Part shown: positions 8,276 to 15,896 of the stretch, in pieces | How positions within the stretch are numbered: the first letter of the stretch is position 1 | How the letters are laid out: every line of letters begins with the position of its first letter | NCBI RefSeq assembly: GCF_000764185.1 | Contig: NZ_JQEC01000016.1 | Location: 62,001 to 126,000, forward strand | DNA from: Colwellia psychrerythraea | Lineage (GTDB): Bacteria; Pseudomonadota; Gammaproteobacteria; Enterobacterales; Alteromonadaceae | DNA length: 64,000 nucleotides | Reading direction: 5' to 3' | Translations under genes and position numbers: made by a program | The notes under the pieces: generated by a model | The model's database searches: none | What the model was told of the DNA's origin: nothing | What the model saw: the letters and a program-made list of their open reading frames with translations, nothing else

Positions 8276-9415
8276 ATGAAAGTACTCATTGTCGGCGCGG
8301 GAATTGCGGGTTTGTCCATGGCTCGCTTGTTGGAAAAACAAGAAAATATCGATTACACCATAATAGAAAAAAAATCGTCGATGAGTACCTTAGGTGCAGG
8401 TATTGCTTTACCGTTTAATGCACTAAGAGCACTAAAAAAAATTGGTGTTTTTGATGCTGTAATGACGCAGGCACATCAAGTAAAAGAAATACTCTACACT
8501 AAGTCAAATGGCAAGGTACTAGGACAGGCAGACTTAACACATGCTCCCTTTGAAAATGATCACTTCGTTGCTCTGCAAAGAACTGAACTACAAAACATAC
8601 TATCAGAGGGCTTAGTAGATAAAATTCATTTTTCTACAGAACTTAGCGCTGTTAACAATCATAGTGAAGGAGTCAGTGTTAAGAGCTCCAATGCACAAAT
8701 AAGTGGTGATTATGACTTAGTTATCGCGGCAGACGGTATTAATTCTACACTAAGGGCACAGCAATACACTGAAAAAACTACGCTTTACAATCACAACTTA
8801 ACAGGCTGGCGCTTTATCGTTAAGGCACCCAATCATCAATTACAACCTACCTATATGTTAGGTAATACCGATATGTTTATGGCTTATCCCCTCAGTAAAG
8901 ATGAACTTTATTGTTATGCGCATATTCATCAAGAGAACAAATCTCATACCTTAACTGGCGATGCAAAAATTGACATAAAAAACATATTTTCAGGTTACGC
9001 AGAGCCCGCTAAAAGTATTGTCGAAGCAATAGATGAACAAAAAATAATTACTGGCGAGCTAAAGTCAGTTACTGAGGCACGTTTTTATAAAGACCGCATT
9101 GTCTTTATTGGTGATGCTGCTAATGCCTGTTCACCACTGTTACAACAAGGTGCAGCGGCTGCCTTTGAAGATGTTATAGCCCTAACTAAGGCTTTAAAAG
9201 ATGGAAAAGTTAATTTAGAACAATATAAAAAAGCACGCCAATCCCGAATAGATTGGATTATTAACTTTTCGGATAAACCTTTAGCCACGGTTAAAAATAT
9301 GGACAAAGCTATGGTTCGTATTATTCGAAATACGGTAATCAGGGTATTGGGACCGATGAATGTTTTTGGTTGGAAAAAGCTAGCAACAAACCCGGATTTA
9401 GCTAATAAAGAATAA
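8276..9415 (+). CDS. FAD-dependent aromatic-type monooxygenase
   Basis: A 379-residue class A flavoprotein monooxygenase. The N-terminal Rossmann motif is VGAGIAGLS (glycines 7, 9 and 12), the central DG motif is AADGINSTLR, and the GD motif is FIGDAANACSPLLQQGAAAAFEDV. These enzymes use FAD and NAD(P)H to hydroxylate or epoxidise aromatic or polyene substrates in the cytoplasm. The sequence resembles the UbiH, salicylate hydroxylase and zeaxanthin epoxidase group, but the substrate cannot be assigned. The gene stands alone, flanked by two decayed genes, so context gives no pathway. Confidence 0.85.
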   Translation: MKVLIVGAGIAGLSMARLLEKQENIDYTIIEKKSSMSTLGAGIALPFNALRALKKIGVFDAVMTQAHQVKEILYTKSNGKVLGQADLTHAPFENDHFVALQRTELQNILSEGLVDKIHFSTELSAVNNHSEGVSVKSSNAQISGDYDLVIAADGINSTLRAQQYTEKTTLYNHNLTGWRFIVKAPNHQLQPTYMLGNTDMFMAYPLSKDELYCYAHIHQENKSHTLTGDAKIDIKNIFSGYAEPAKSIVEAIDEQKIITGELKSVTEARFYKDRIVFIGDAANACSPLLQQGAAAAFEDVIALTKALKDGKVNLEQYKKARQSRIDWIINFSDKPLATVKNMDKAMVRIIRNTVIRVLGPMNVFGWKKLATNPDLANKE

Positions 9416-9423
9416 ATGTTAGT

Positions 9424-9728
9424 TTATACGCGACCACAGAAGCGCCGGCATAAATTCAAAGTTTGCTGAGGTAAATTCATCAAGTGAACTTGGCCCTTGC
9501 CATATGCAGCACCAATGCCGATCCCACCTTTACCAATATTTGGGTAAATAGCATAGCCATAAGCCTTATTAAAAACACCTCTGTCGTCGGTGATGATTTA
9601 AAGCTTCTCATGCTTTTTCCCTTAGTTAGGACGAGTAACTACAACCGATATAATGTTATGAGCTTTATCATTTGCAATAGAATAAGGCACGTTAAGCCAT
9701 TATTAACTTTGTCATTAATTGTTTTCAT
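9424..9728 (-). pseudogene. Decayed SYLF-domain (YSC84-like lipid-binding) gene
   Basis: On the minus strand, bases 9597-9424 read a segment that includes GVFNKAYGYAIYP and NIGKGGIGIGAAYGKGQVH, the hallmark core of SYLF/YSC84 lipid-binding proteins. The reading then loses similarity and stops at TAA 9426-9424. Upstream the frame is interrupted by a stop. A possible original start, reading MKTINDKVNNGL, lies at 9728. Most of the expected protein is missing and no long frame survives, so this is a pseudogene. The upstream boundary is approximate. Confidence 0.55.
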
Positions 9729-9815
9729 GTCACCATTTTAATGACTTACTTAAAGATCGTTGGGGCCATAGTGAATTTTATTTAAATATTTACCTTTCAT
9801 CACTCCTGAATAGCC

Positions 9816-9830
9816 ATTACAAAAAGTAAT
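9816..9830. promoter_or_regulatory. Palindrome ATTAC-N5-GTAAT, distal copy
   Basis: A 15-bp palindrome with the form ATTAC-N5-GTAAT, embedded in AGCC-ATTAC. A second copy with the same flank lies 105 bases downstream, close to ten helical turns. This arrangement suggests paired operator sites for one dimeric regulator acting on the fusion gene at 10042. The regulator is unknown. Confidence 0.4.
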
Positions 9831-9920
9831 AATGGGTTCTATTTACTCATATCTCCCACATAATTAAATTAATTTTTCTTCTTGACCGCTAATTAAAGAA
9901 TTAAATACCTGTAAACAGCC

Positions 9921-9935
9921 ATTACCAAAGGTAAT
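9921..9935. promoter_or_regulatory. Palindrome ATTAC-N5-GTAAT, proximal copy
   Basis: The second copy, extended to ATTACC-AAA-GGTAAT, lies about 106 bases before the start of the fusion gene at 10042. The shape also satisfies the loose T-N11-A rule for LysR-type operators. It is assigned from pattern and position only. Confidence 0.4.
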
Positions 9936-10041
9936 ACGCAAAACAAAACCTGACCTGACATGAAATAATTGTCTTATGTGCATCATTGTTAATTTCCAAC
10001 GTATTTCAGTAACAATGAACAAAATAACTTAAGAGAAATTC

Positions 10042-12375
10042 ATGACTAATTTACCTACCGATGCAAACCAGCCGCTCAGTTTAATTTATCTTGATGCCAA
10101 TGCGACCACGCAAGTTTTACCACAAGCAGCCGCTGCAGCTTTATCAACCATGGAAACCCTTTTTGGCAATCCTAGTAGTAGTCATGTTACGGGCCTGCAA
10201 GCAAAACAGATAATGGATAAAACCAGACAACAAGCTAAGCAGATTGTTGGTGCTGACTCAGGTAAAATTATATTTACCAGTGGTGCAACGGAAGGCATTC
10301 AAACAGCCATTTTATCCGCGCTAATCAATGCTAAAAAGAACCTTAATAACACTATTTCTAACGGTAAGGACTATTGCCTGCTATATGGTGCTACCGAGCA
10401 TAAAGCAGTACCTGAGTCACTTAAACACTGGAATGAAATCCTTGAAATAAATGCTGAAGTGAAAGAAATTCCTGTTGATGAGCTTGGTCAACTTGATATG
10501 GATTTCATTGCCAAAGAAGTCCCTAATGCCCTGATGATTTGTACCATGGCAGTTAACAACGAAACTGGCGTTTATCAAAACATTAACTTGTTAGATAAAA
10601 CTATACGTGCCAATAACCCAAATACCGCATGGATGGTGGATTGTGTACAAGCCCTAGGTAAAACAAGTTTAAACTTAAACCAAACTAGTATTGATTATGC
10701 ACCTTTTAGTGGTCACAAACTTTACGCCCCTAAAGGCATTGGTTTTATGTACGTTAAAGAAAACGCACCTTTCACCGCTTTTATAGCTGGTGGTGGTCAA
10801 GAAAGTGGCTTACGTTCTGGCACTGAAAATTTACCCGGTTTAGCCGCCTTAAGTGTCATATTTAGTATGTTATTAGGTGAAAGTGAATCGAGTTTTGCAC
10901 CCGTAGAAACCTTGGAGTTATTTCGCCAACAAATAGTTTCGGCTTTAACTAAAGCATTCCCAGAAATCGTTTTTAATAATAGTTTTGAACACTCCGTAGC
11001 CACCACAATTAACTTTGCTATTCCTGGCTTTAGTTCAAAAGAGATCATGGACTTATTCGATGCAGCAAATATCCGTGTCAGCTCAGGCTCGGCTTGTAGC
11101 TCGAAAGTGACTCGTAGTTTCGTTTTAGATGCCATGGGATTGCCTGCATGGCAAAGCGAATCAGCCATTAGAATGTCATTCGGACCGGCGATGACACAAA
11201 CTCAAATTGACATAGCTTGCAACCGTATAGCTTCAGCGGCGCAAGCATTGCTGCAAAGTTGCCTAACGCTTGACTTAAATAGCACTGACACAATGGATAG
11301 TCATAACATCAATGATAAAGCTGAGCTAGATGGTTTAGTACAATTTAAAGTCGGTGGTAGTTGTAGTTGGTTATATGTCGACAAAAAAAGTAATTCAGCT
11401 GTATTTATTGACCCATTACCAGAGGTATCTAATCGTCTACAAACCTTACTAACGTGTCGAGGCCTTAAATTAGTTGCTGTTATTGATAGCCATGGTCATG
11501 CAGATCATGAGTCTTGCCGAACCAGTATTGCTAAAGAATTCTTAGCACAACAACAAGCTGATACTCTTGGCTGGCCAGATAATACACCAACTATCAACAT
11601 TCATGGTAACCAATATCAGTACATTTCTTTAGGTAAAAAGTGGTTAATTAAGGTCCCTACACCGGGCCATACTGATGATAGTATTAGCCTAATCCTGTGT
11701 GAACCAGTACAAGCTTCAACTGACAATTTAGTTGTTCATTACGCCTTTTGTGGTGACTTGATACTGATGGATAGCCTTGGCCGCACCAATTTTTCAACCA
11801 GTAGTGCGCCGGATATGTATACCAGCTTACAGTTATTGAAATCGCTTATTGGTAATGACAGCCTTATTTGTCCTAGTCACGATTATAATAATGAATTTAC
11901 CACCAGCATTTCCGCTGAAATGTCGCGTAACTCATTACTAACTCAAGTGATTGAAAATTCAATAAACAGCAAAGAATTTAGTATACAAAAATACATCATG
12001 GACAAGCGCATTATAGACGAGTCAGGTAGTGAGATTATGTGCGGTGCGTTAATCGGTGATTGTGATAAAAAACCCGTGCGCGAATACGACAGTGCTAGCT
12101 TAGCCGAAGCAATGAAACACTCAAATACGATTAAATTAATTGATATTCGTGAACCACATGAATATGTATTACAACACGATGAAAGTTTTGCCGAAAATGT
12201 ACCATTAACCCGCCTTGTGCAGTTTGTGCAAGAGCATCAGCAAGATAAACAAACACAATTCGTGCTTGTTTGTCGCAGTGGTAGTCGATCTCACTTGGCA
12301 GCACAAGCACTAAGTCGTTTAGGCTTTGATCAGGTTGGCCATTTAAAAGGTGGTTACGCTTTACATCAATACTAG
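10042..12375 (+). CDS. Cysteine desulfurase - MBL-fold - rhodanese fusion
   Basis: One continuous 777-residue frame with three sulfur-handling domains. Residues 1-410 form a class V aminotransferase of the NifS/IscS type: LDANATT at the start, PLP lysine Lys226 in SGHKLYAPKG, and catalytic Cys352 in SSGSACSS. Residues about 430-650 form a metallo-beta-lactamase domain with HGHADH (484-489) and CGDLILMD, resembling persulfide dioxygenase or glyoxalase II. Residues about 680-777 form a rhodanese with Cys744 in CRSGSRS. Known activities would be persulfide formation from cysteine, persulfide oxidation and sulfur transfer. The gene stands alone behind paired palindromes and ends at a strong terminator. 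All three active sites look intact; the combined reaction is inferred. Confidence 0.92.
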   Translation: MTNLPTDANQPLSLIYLDANATTQVLPQAAAAALSTMETLFGNPSSSHVTGLQAKQIMDKTRQQAKQIVGADSGKIIFTSGATEGIQTAILSALINAKKNLNNTISNGKDYCLLYGATEHKAVPESLKHWNEILEINAEVKEIPVDELGQLDMDFIAKEVPNALMICTMAVNNETGVYQNINLLDKTIRANNPNTAWMVDCVQALGKTSLNLNQTSIDYAPFSGHKLYAPKGIGFMYVKENAPFTAFIAGGGQESGLRSGTENLPGLAALSVIFSMLLGESESSFAPVETLELFRQQIVSALTKAFPEIVFNNSFEHSVATTINFAIPGFSSKEIMDLFDAANIRVSSGSACSSKVTRSFVLDAMGLPAWQSESAIRMSFGPAMTQTQIDIACNRIASAAQALLQSCLTLDLNSTDTMDSHNINDKAELDGLVQFKVGGSCSWLYVDKKSNSAVFIDPLPEVSNRLQTLLTCRGLKLVAVIDSHGHADHESCRTSIAKEFLAQQQADTLGWPDNTPTINIHGNQYQYISLGKKWLIKVPTPGHTDDSISLILCEPVQASTDNLVVHYAFCGDLILMDSLGRTNFSTSSAPDMYTSLQLLKSLIGNDSLICPSHDYNNEFTTSISAEMSRNSLLTQVIENSINSKEFSIQKYIMDKRIIDESGSEIMCGALIGDCDKKPVREYDSASLAEAMKHSNTIKLIDIREPHEYVLQHDESFAENVPLTRLVQFVQEHQQDKQTQFVLVCRSGSRSHLAAQALSRLGFDQVGHLKGGYALHQY

Positions 12376-12394
12376 TCGCCTATCTAAGTAGAAT

Positions 12395-12430
12395 AAAACT
12401 AAGTTTGGTCAAAGTACCAAACTTAGTTTT
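12395..12430. terminator. 15-bp stem bidirectional terminator
   Basis: Perfect 15-bp arms (12395-12409, 12416-12430) with a six-base loop. Each strand ends in a run of four to five T. It lies between the plus-strand fusion gene and the convergent gene 12454-13506 and should serve both. Confidence 0.85.
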
Positions 12431-12453
12431 TAAATATCCGCTATTGTTTTTAT

Positions 12454-13506
12454 CTAACTTCCTTCCGCCATATTCTGCAATAGTAACAGTCGTTGTTGTT
12501 CCTGCTCTGAAGGCTGATATGGTATATCGTTCAAACTAGATACCGCAAAATCTTTAATTTCATATTTCTTAACCTCACTATTACCATACCTTGTTGGCTT
12601 CCCTGGTGCTGGTGACATTAACTCAATTGAGAAAGTAGATAAATAAAATGGTGCCTGCTTTCCTTGTAATACTGATTGATGAGCCTTTAAATTTATATGA
12701 CTGCTACCCTTATTGAGTTTTTCTTTGCTTACTAAGTGCGCGATGGGTTGATTGTTAGCATCAAATAAATTTGCCCTAATTCGATAGAGACCTTTTTCTC
12801 TTGTGATTAAGTTAGCCGGTAACACCATATCTGCATCTCGATTAAATACTGAGCCAAATCCTTCTAAGGTAGCAATTGAATCAACATATTTAAGTGCCAG
12901 AGCAATAGTAATATTCTTACCATTAATACGTGCCTTAACTGTCGCTTGTAGTTGCCTTGGCAAGTCTCGTTCACCGTCGAATTGTGCATACCAGTTATTA
13001 TCACCCTGCTCAAATTTACTGGTTAATAATACATTACCAGTATTAGTGTCGACCAATTGAAGCTCTGCACTAACAATATCTTCTCCGGTAAGCGTTGCAA
13101 AAACCTGCTCAGGGTAGATATAACGATATTTTGATAATGCCGCTGTGACTTGAGTACCTTCATCGTCAATAGGAATTGATTGTGGATTGAAATGGTTTGG
13201 CTGCAAACGGTCAAAATCTTTATCCGTCAGCGGTTGTGAATATCTTGGAAAGTTTAATTCTGCGGCATACGCTTTAGCGACTAGTGTTGCCGAGTCATTT
13301 GAAGTGATTTTTTCTGCTACTACCGACAAGGTATTTTTGCTAACGCCTGCAGCTGGCAATTTGCTTACTTCTATCTGTGGGGTTTTTATAAGAGGCTCAT
13401 TAACCGTTATTTGTAGTTGCTGTGACATCGATGGCCAAAAAAGCCAAACACTGACAACAACAATGCTCATGGTCACTATTCGTATCAAAATTTTTTGATT
13501 TTTCAT
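12454..13506 (-). CDS. Membrane-anchored or secreted protein of unknown function
   Basis: A 350-residue protein with an N-terminal hydrophobic segment (about residues 8-26) acting as a signal or anchor. The rest is predicted extracytoplasmic and beta-rich. I recognise no enzymatic motif; phrases such as VFATLTGEDIVSAELQL and LYRIRANLFDANNQPIAHL look like immunoglobulin-like strands. It follows the lipase-like gene on the same strand after 98 bases that hold a hairpin. The pairing suggests a shared role on or outside the cell, for example assisting or binding the secreted hydrolase, but it does not look like a classical lipase chaperone. Confidence 0.7.
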   Translation of the reverse strand: MKNQKILIRIVTMSIVVVSVWLFWPSMSQQLQITVNEPLIKTPQIEVSKLPAAGVSKNTLSVVAEKITSNDSATLVAKAYAAELNFPRYSQPLTDKDFDRLQPNHFNPQSIPIDDEGTQVTAALSKYRYIYPEQVFATLTGEDIVSAELQLVDTNTGNVLLTSKFEQGDNNWYAQFDGERDLPRQLQATVKARINGKNITIALALKYVDSIATLEGFGSVFNRDADMVLPANLITREKGLYRIRANLFDANNQPIAHLVSKEKLNKGSSHINLKAHQSVLQGKQAPFYLSTFSIELMSPAPGKPTRYGNSEVKKYEIKDFAVSSLNDIPYQPSEQEQQRLLLLQNMAEGS

Positions 13507-13535
13507 AACTCATTTACTTTCCTTATTTATCAGCT

Positions 13536-13588
13536 GTTAACCTTTTATCATTTAACCTGAACTCAGGTTATTTGCATAAAAGGTTAAC
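13536..13588. terminator. Nested inverted repeats between two minus-strand genes
   Basis: An outer 13-bp perfect inverted repeat (13536-13548 with 13576-13588) encloses an inner 8-bp one (13553-13560 with 13563-13570). The inner part contains AACCTGAACTC, which recurs near 19.43 kb. It could attenuate transcription between the lipase gene and 12454-13506 or be a mobile palindromic repeat. Confidence 0.55.
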
Positions 13589-13604
13589 GGCTATTCATAT
13601 TTTT

Positions 13605-14657
13605 TTAGTTAGGAATCGCGTCATAAATTAGCGTCGACATACTGTCGTTATTTGAATTTTGCACATACAGGTAATTGCTTTTCCAAAGCCACCAGCCGGA
13701 AGTTTCAGTATAGGTATCAAAATGAACACTCTCACCAGACAATAGGTTCTTCTGGTTACTTGCCGCCGTAACCTTACCTTCTTGCTCAGGCTCAAGAAGT
13801 GAACCATGACTATAATCTTCTCCCATAAGCATAGGATAGTGATATGGCATAAATCCTGAAACAGCGTTGTTTTGGTTAGAGATTTTACCGTTGAAAGCTA
13901 TTTGAGCACTACAACTACCAAAGCTTCCTTGACGATTACCACCACAAGAGGAATGACTGCCTACAACACCATCATCATGGCCATGAATAAATGGGCTAGT
14001 TACCCCTAAATATTCGCTTGAATCACCAATAAAACGTAAACGAGGAATTCTTGCATCAGGTAATGGTGCTAGTTGTCTGGCATTATTCACTTTTAAATCA
14101 TGCAGTACCCCCATTTCATCACTAAGATCGCCACCCAGCCACGCCTCTAAAACAGCCTCAATAATAAAGGTCCAACTTTCTGTGCCTTGGGCAACACTTA
14201 CCGCTAAATCAGCAAGCTCACTACCACCGCCAGCACCAGCAATATCAAAAGTAGCAACAATATTAAGTGGCGCTAAACCTGCATTTCCTAACCAAGTTTC
14301 TTGGTTCTCGATAATATAACGAGCGACTAAATCTCCGGTAGAGTGAGTGACAAAAATACAGCCTGGTGAGCAAAAGTTACTTTCAGAAAATTCTTTTAGT
14401 TTTGGCCAAACATAATCTGTTGCTATTTTGCCTTCTATTCGCTCATATGAAGGCCAGTCAATACGCGCATCACTAAGGTTATCCCAATAACCTGACCAGT
14501 ATTTTTGGCCGCTTTGGCTGACATCACCATCGGATATTAATTGTTGCGGTTGAAAACCATGGATAAGCACTATCTTATATGCTTTGCTATATGTGGTAGT
14601 TGAGTAAAACGCTAAACACAGGGCTACAAAGGCAGCTGAGATCTTTATTATATTCAT
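13605..14657 (-). CDS. Secreted lipase-like alpha/beta hydrolase
   Basis: A 350-residue exported protein with a signal peptide in the first 24 residues (cleavage near TTYSKA). The alpha/beta hydrolase core begins with the oxyanion segment VLIHGFQP. The nucleophile elbow is THSTGD with Ser106, where the usual first glycine is replaced by threonine. A later histidine-rich stretch, SPFIHGHDDGVVGSHSSCGG, supplies candidate acid and base residues. Paired cysteines (CSPGC; further ones later) fit a periplasmic or secreted enzyme with disulfides. It probably hydrolyses lipids or esters; the exact substrate is unknown. The next gene downstream may be its partner. Confidence 0.8.
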   Translation of the reverse strand: MNIIKISAAFVALCLAFYSTTTYSKAYKIVLIHGFQPQQLISDGDVSQSGQKYWSGYWDNLSDARIDWPSYERIEGKIATDYVWPKLKEFSESNFCSPGCIFVTHSTGDLVARYIIENQETWLGNAGLAPLNIVATFDIAGAGGGSELADLAVSVAQGTESWTFIIEAVLEAWLGGDLSDEMGVLHDLKVNNARQLAPLPDARIPRLRFIGDSSEYLGVTSPFIHGHDDGVVGSHSSCGGNRQGSFGSCSAQIAFNGKISNQNNAVSGFMPYHYPMLMGEDYSHGSLLEPEQEGKVTAASNQKNLLSGESVHFDTYTETSGWWLWKSNYLYVQNSNNDSMSTLIYDAIPN

Positions 14658-15405
14658 ATTATCTCCATCATTTTTTTATAATTATTGTTATATCGTCATA
14701 TTTTCGTCATTACTTTGTTATTACTTTGTTATTCGCTTGTTAACTGATCGGACGTTGGACCAGTTGAATGACAATAGAATAGTGCTTATTTTTTATCCAG
14801 CAACTAACTATTTATAATGTAAATAATGAAAATAATGAATTGTTATAGTAGTAGGCAAATATGGGGGGAGGGAAAAGCTATAAAATCTGTAGGTATATCC
14901 ATATAACATTGGTCATTCAATGTATTAACTTATAATATGGATAACCAAAAACGCCACTACTTAGCTTTTGAAGGTGCTGTTGAAATTGAAAGTCAATGAT
15001 ACTTAACACCAATGTAAAGTGGATGATTGTTAGAGTTCAATGATCATTCTACTGCATTTAAACCAATAACTCCTTTTTATGATGACCCCCTAAGTCAGCC
15101 TATTTAGTAACAAAAATAGAGCTATCGATAACACAGTAACTTTCCTGATAATGTAATTCGTAAAATGCAAAGCATATTGAAAAATTTACGACATAATACT
15201 GGTGATTAAAGAAACAAAATAATGTCTTGTCATTTTTTTCATGGTAAGTGATTGTTATTAACTACAATAGTGATTCTTTATATTGTGGTATGCGCTTTGC
15301 TCAGTTAGTTATATTAAATTAATAGTATTACTTTCAGCCTTCGTTCAAAAAATAAAGGTTGAATGACGCAAGTTTATATATCGAAGTTTAATTTGAGGAA
15401 TAAAG
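14658..15405. other. 748-base non-coding region
   Basis: This AT-rich region between divergent genes holds promoters for the lipase gene (left) and the lipoprotein gene (right). It contains a short tandem of TTACTTTGTTA near 14710-14730 and a 20-codon open fragment from ATG 14938 with no recognisable similarity. I see no complete gene, RNA or mobile element. The fragment could be a relic. Confidence 0.4.
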
Positions 15406-15891
15406 ATGATTTCATCTCAATATAATCGAATATTTGTCCTTCTTTTCATTTTAACACCGCTACTTTGTGCCTGTGGTGAAGAAGAAGATATGGTTTCACA
15501 AACTCAAAACGTTCCCTCTGAAAACAGCATGACAACCAACATTGAAGCCCAAAATTTAATAGAGCTAGAAGCAACAGAATCCCTTAGCAGCGTCACAATG
15601 GAAGGCAGTTTTGACTTTGAAATGCAAAGAATGGTAACTGTAAATTTGCATTTCTTAACAACACAGTTTCAAGAAAAAATTTCAATTTATTCAACCATAG
15701 ATGACAGCTCAAATTCTCCGATAAATTTATTAGAACAAGGCACAATCAATCAAGGAAATAGCTATAAAAGCATGCTGACAGCAGCCACCGCACTGAGCTC
15801 GTTAATTGTGGTTAGAAATGATGACTTTTCAAAGTCAGTTACGATCACAATTAATAGCAATGACTTACTTACTCATACGTTTCAGGAGTAA
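15406..15891 (+). CDS. Small lipoprotein upstream of the LruC protein
   Basis: A 161-residue protein with a lipoprotein signal: a hydrophobic stretch, then LLCAC with the acylated Cys probably at residue 23-24, followed by an acidic GEEED linker. The Asp/Glu-rich sequence after the cysteine suggests it may not be kept in the inner membrane by a simple +2 signal. The rest is Ser/Thr-rich and predicted beta-structured without known motifs. It starts after GAGG and ends six bases before the next gene, so the two are almost certainly co-expressed. The function is unknown; a surface partner of the large secreted protein is plausible. Confidence 0.75.
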   Translation: MISSQYNRIFVLLFILTPLLCACGEEEDMVSQTQNVPSENSMTTNIEAQNLIELEATESLSSVTMEGSFDFEMQRMVTVNLHFLTTQFQEKISIYSTIDDSSNSPINLLEQGTINQGNSYKSMLTAATALSSLIVVRNDDFSKSVTITINSNDLLTHTFQE

Positions 15892-15896
15892 TCAAT

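Noticed and set aside
9484..9741. 85-codon plus-strand frame
   Set aside because: No ribosome site or similarity; the opposite strand carries the SYLF remnant, so this is its shadow.
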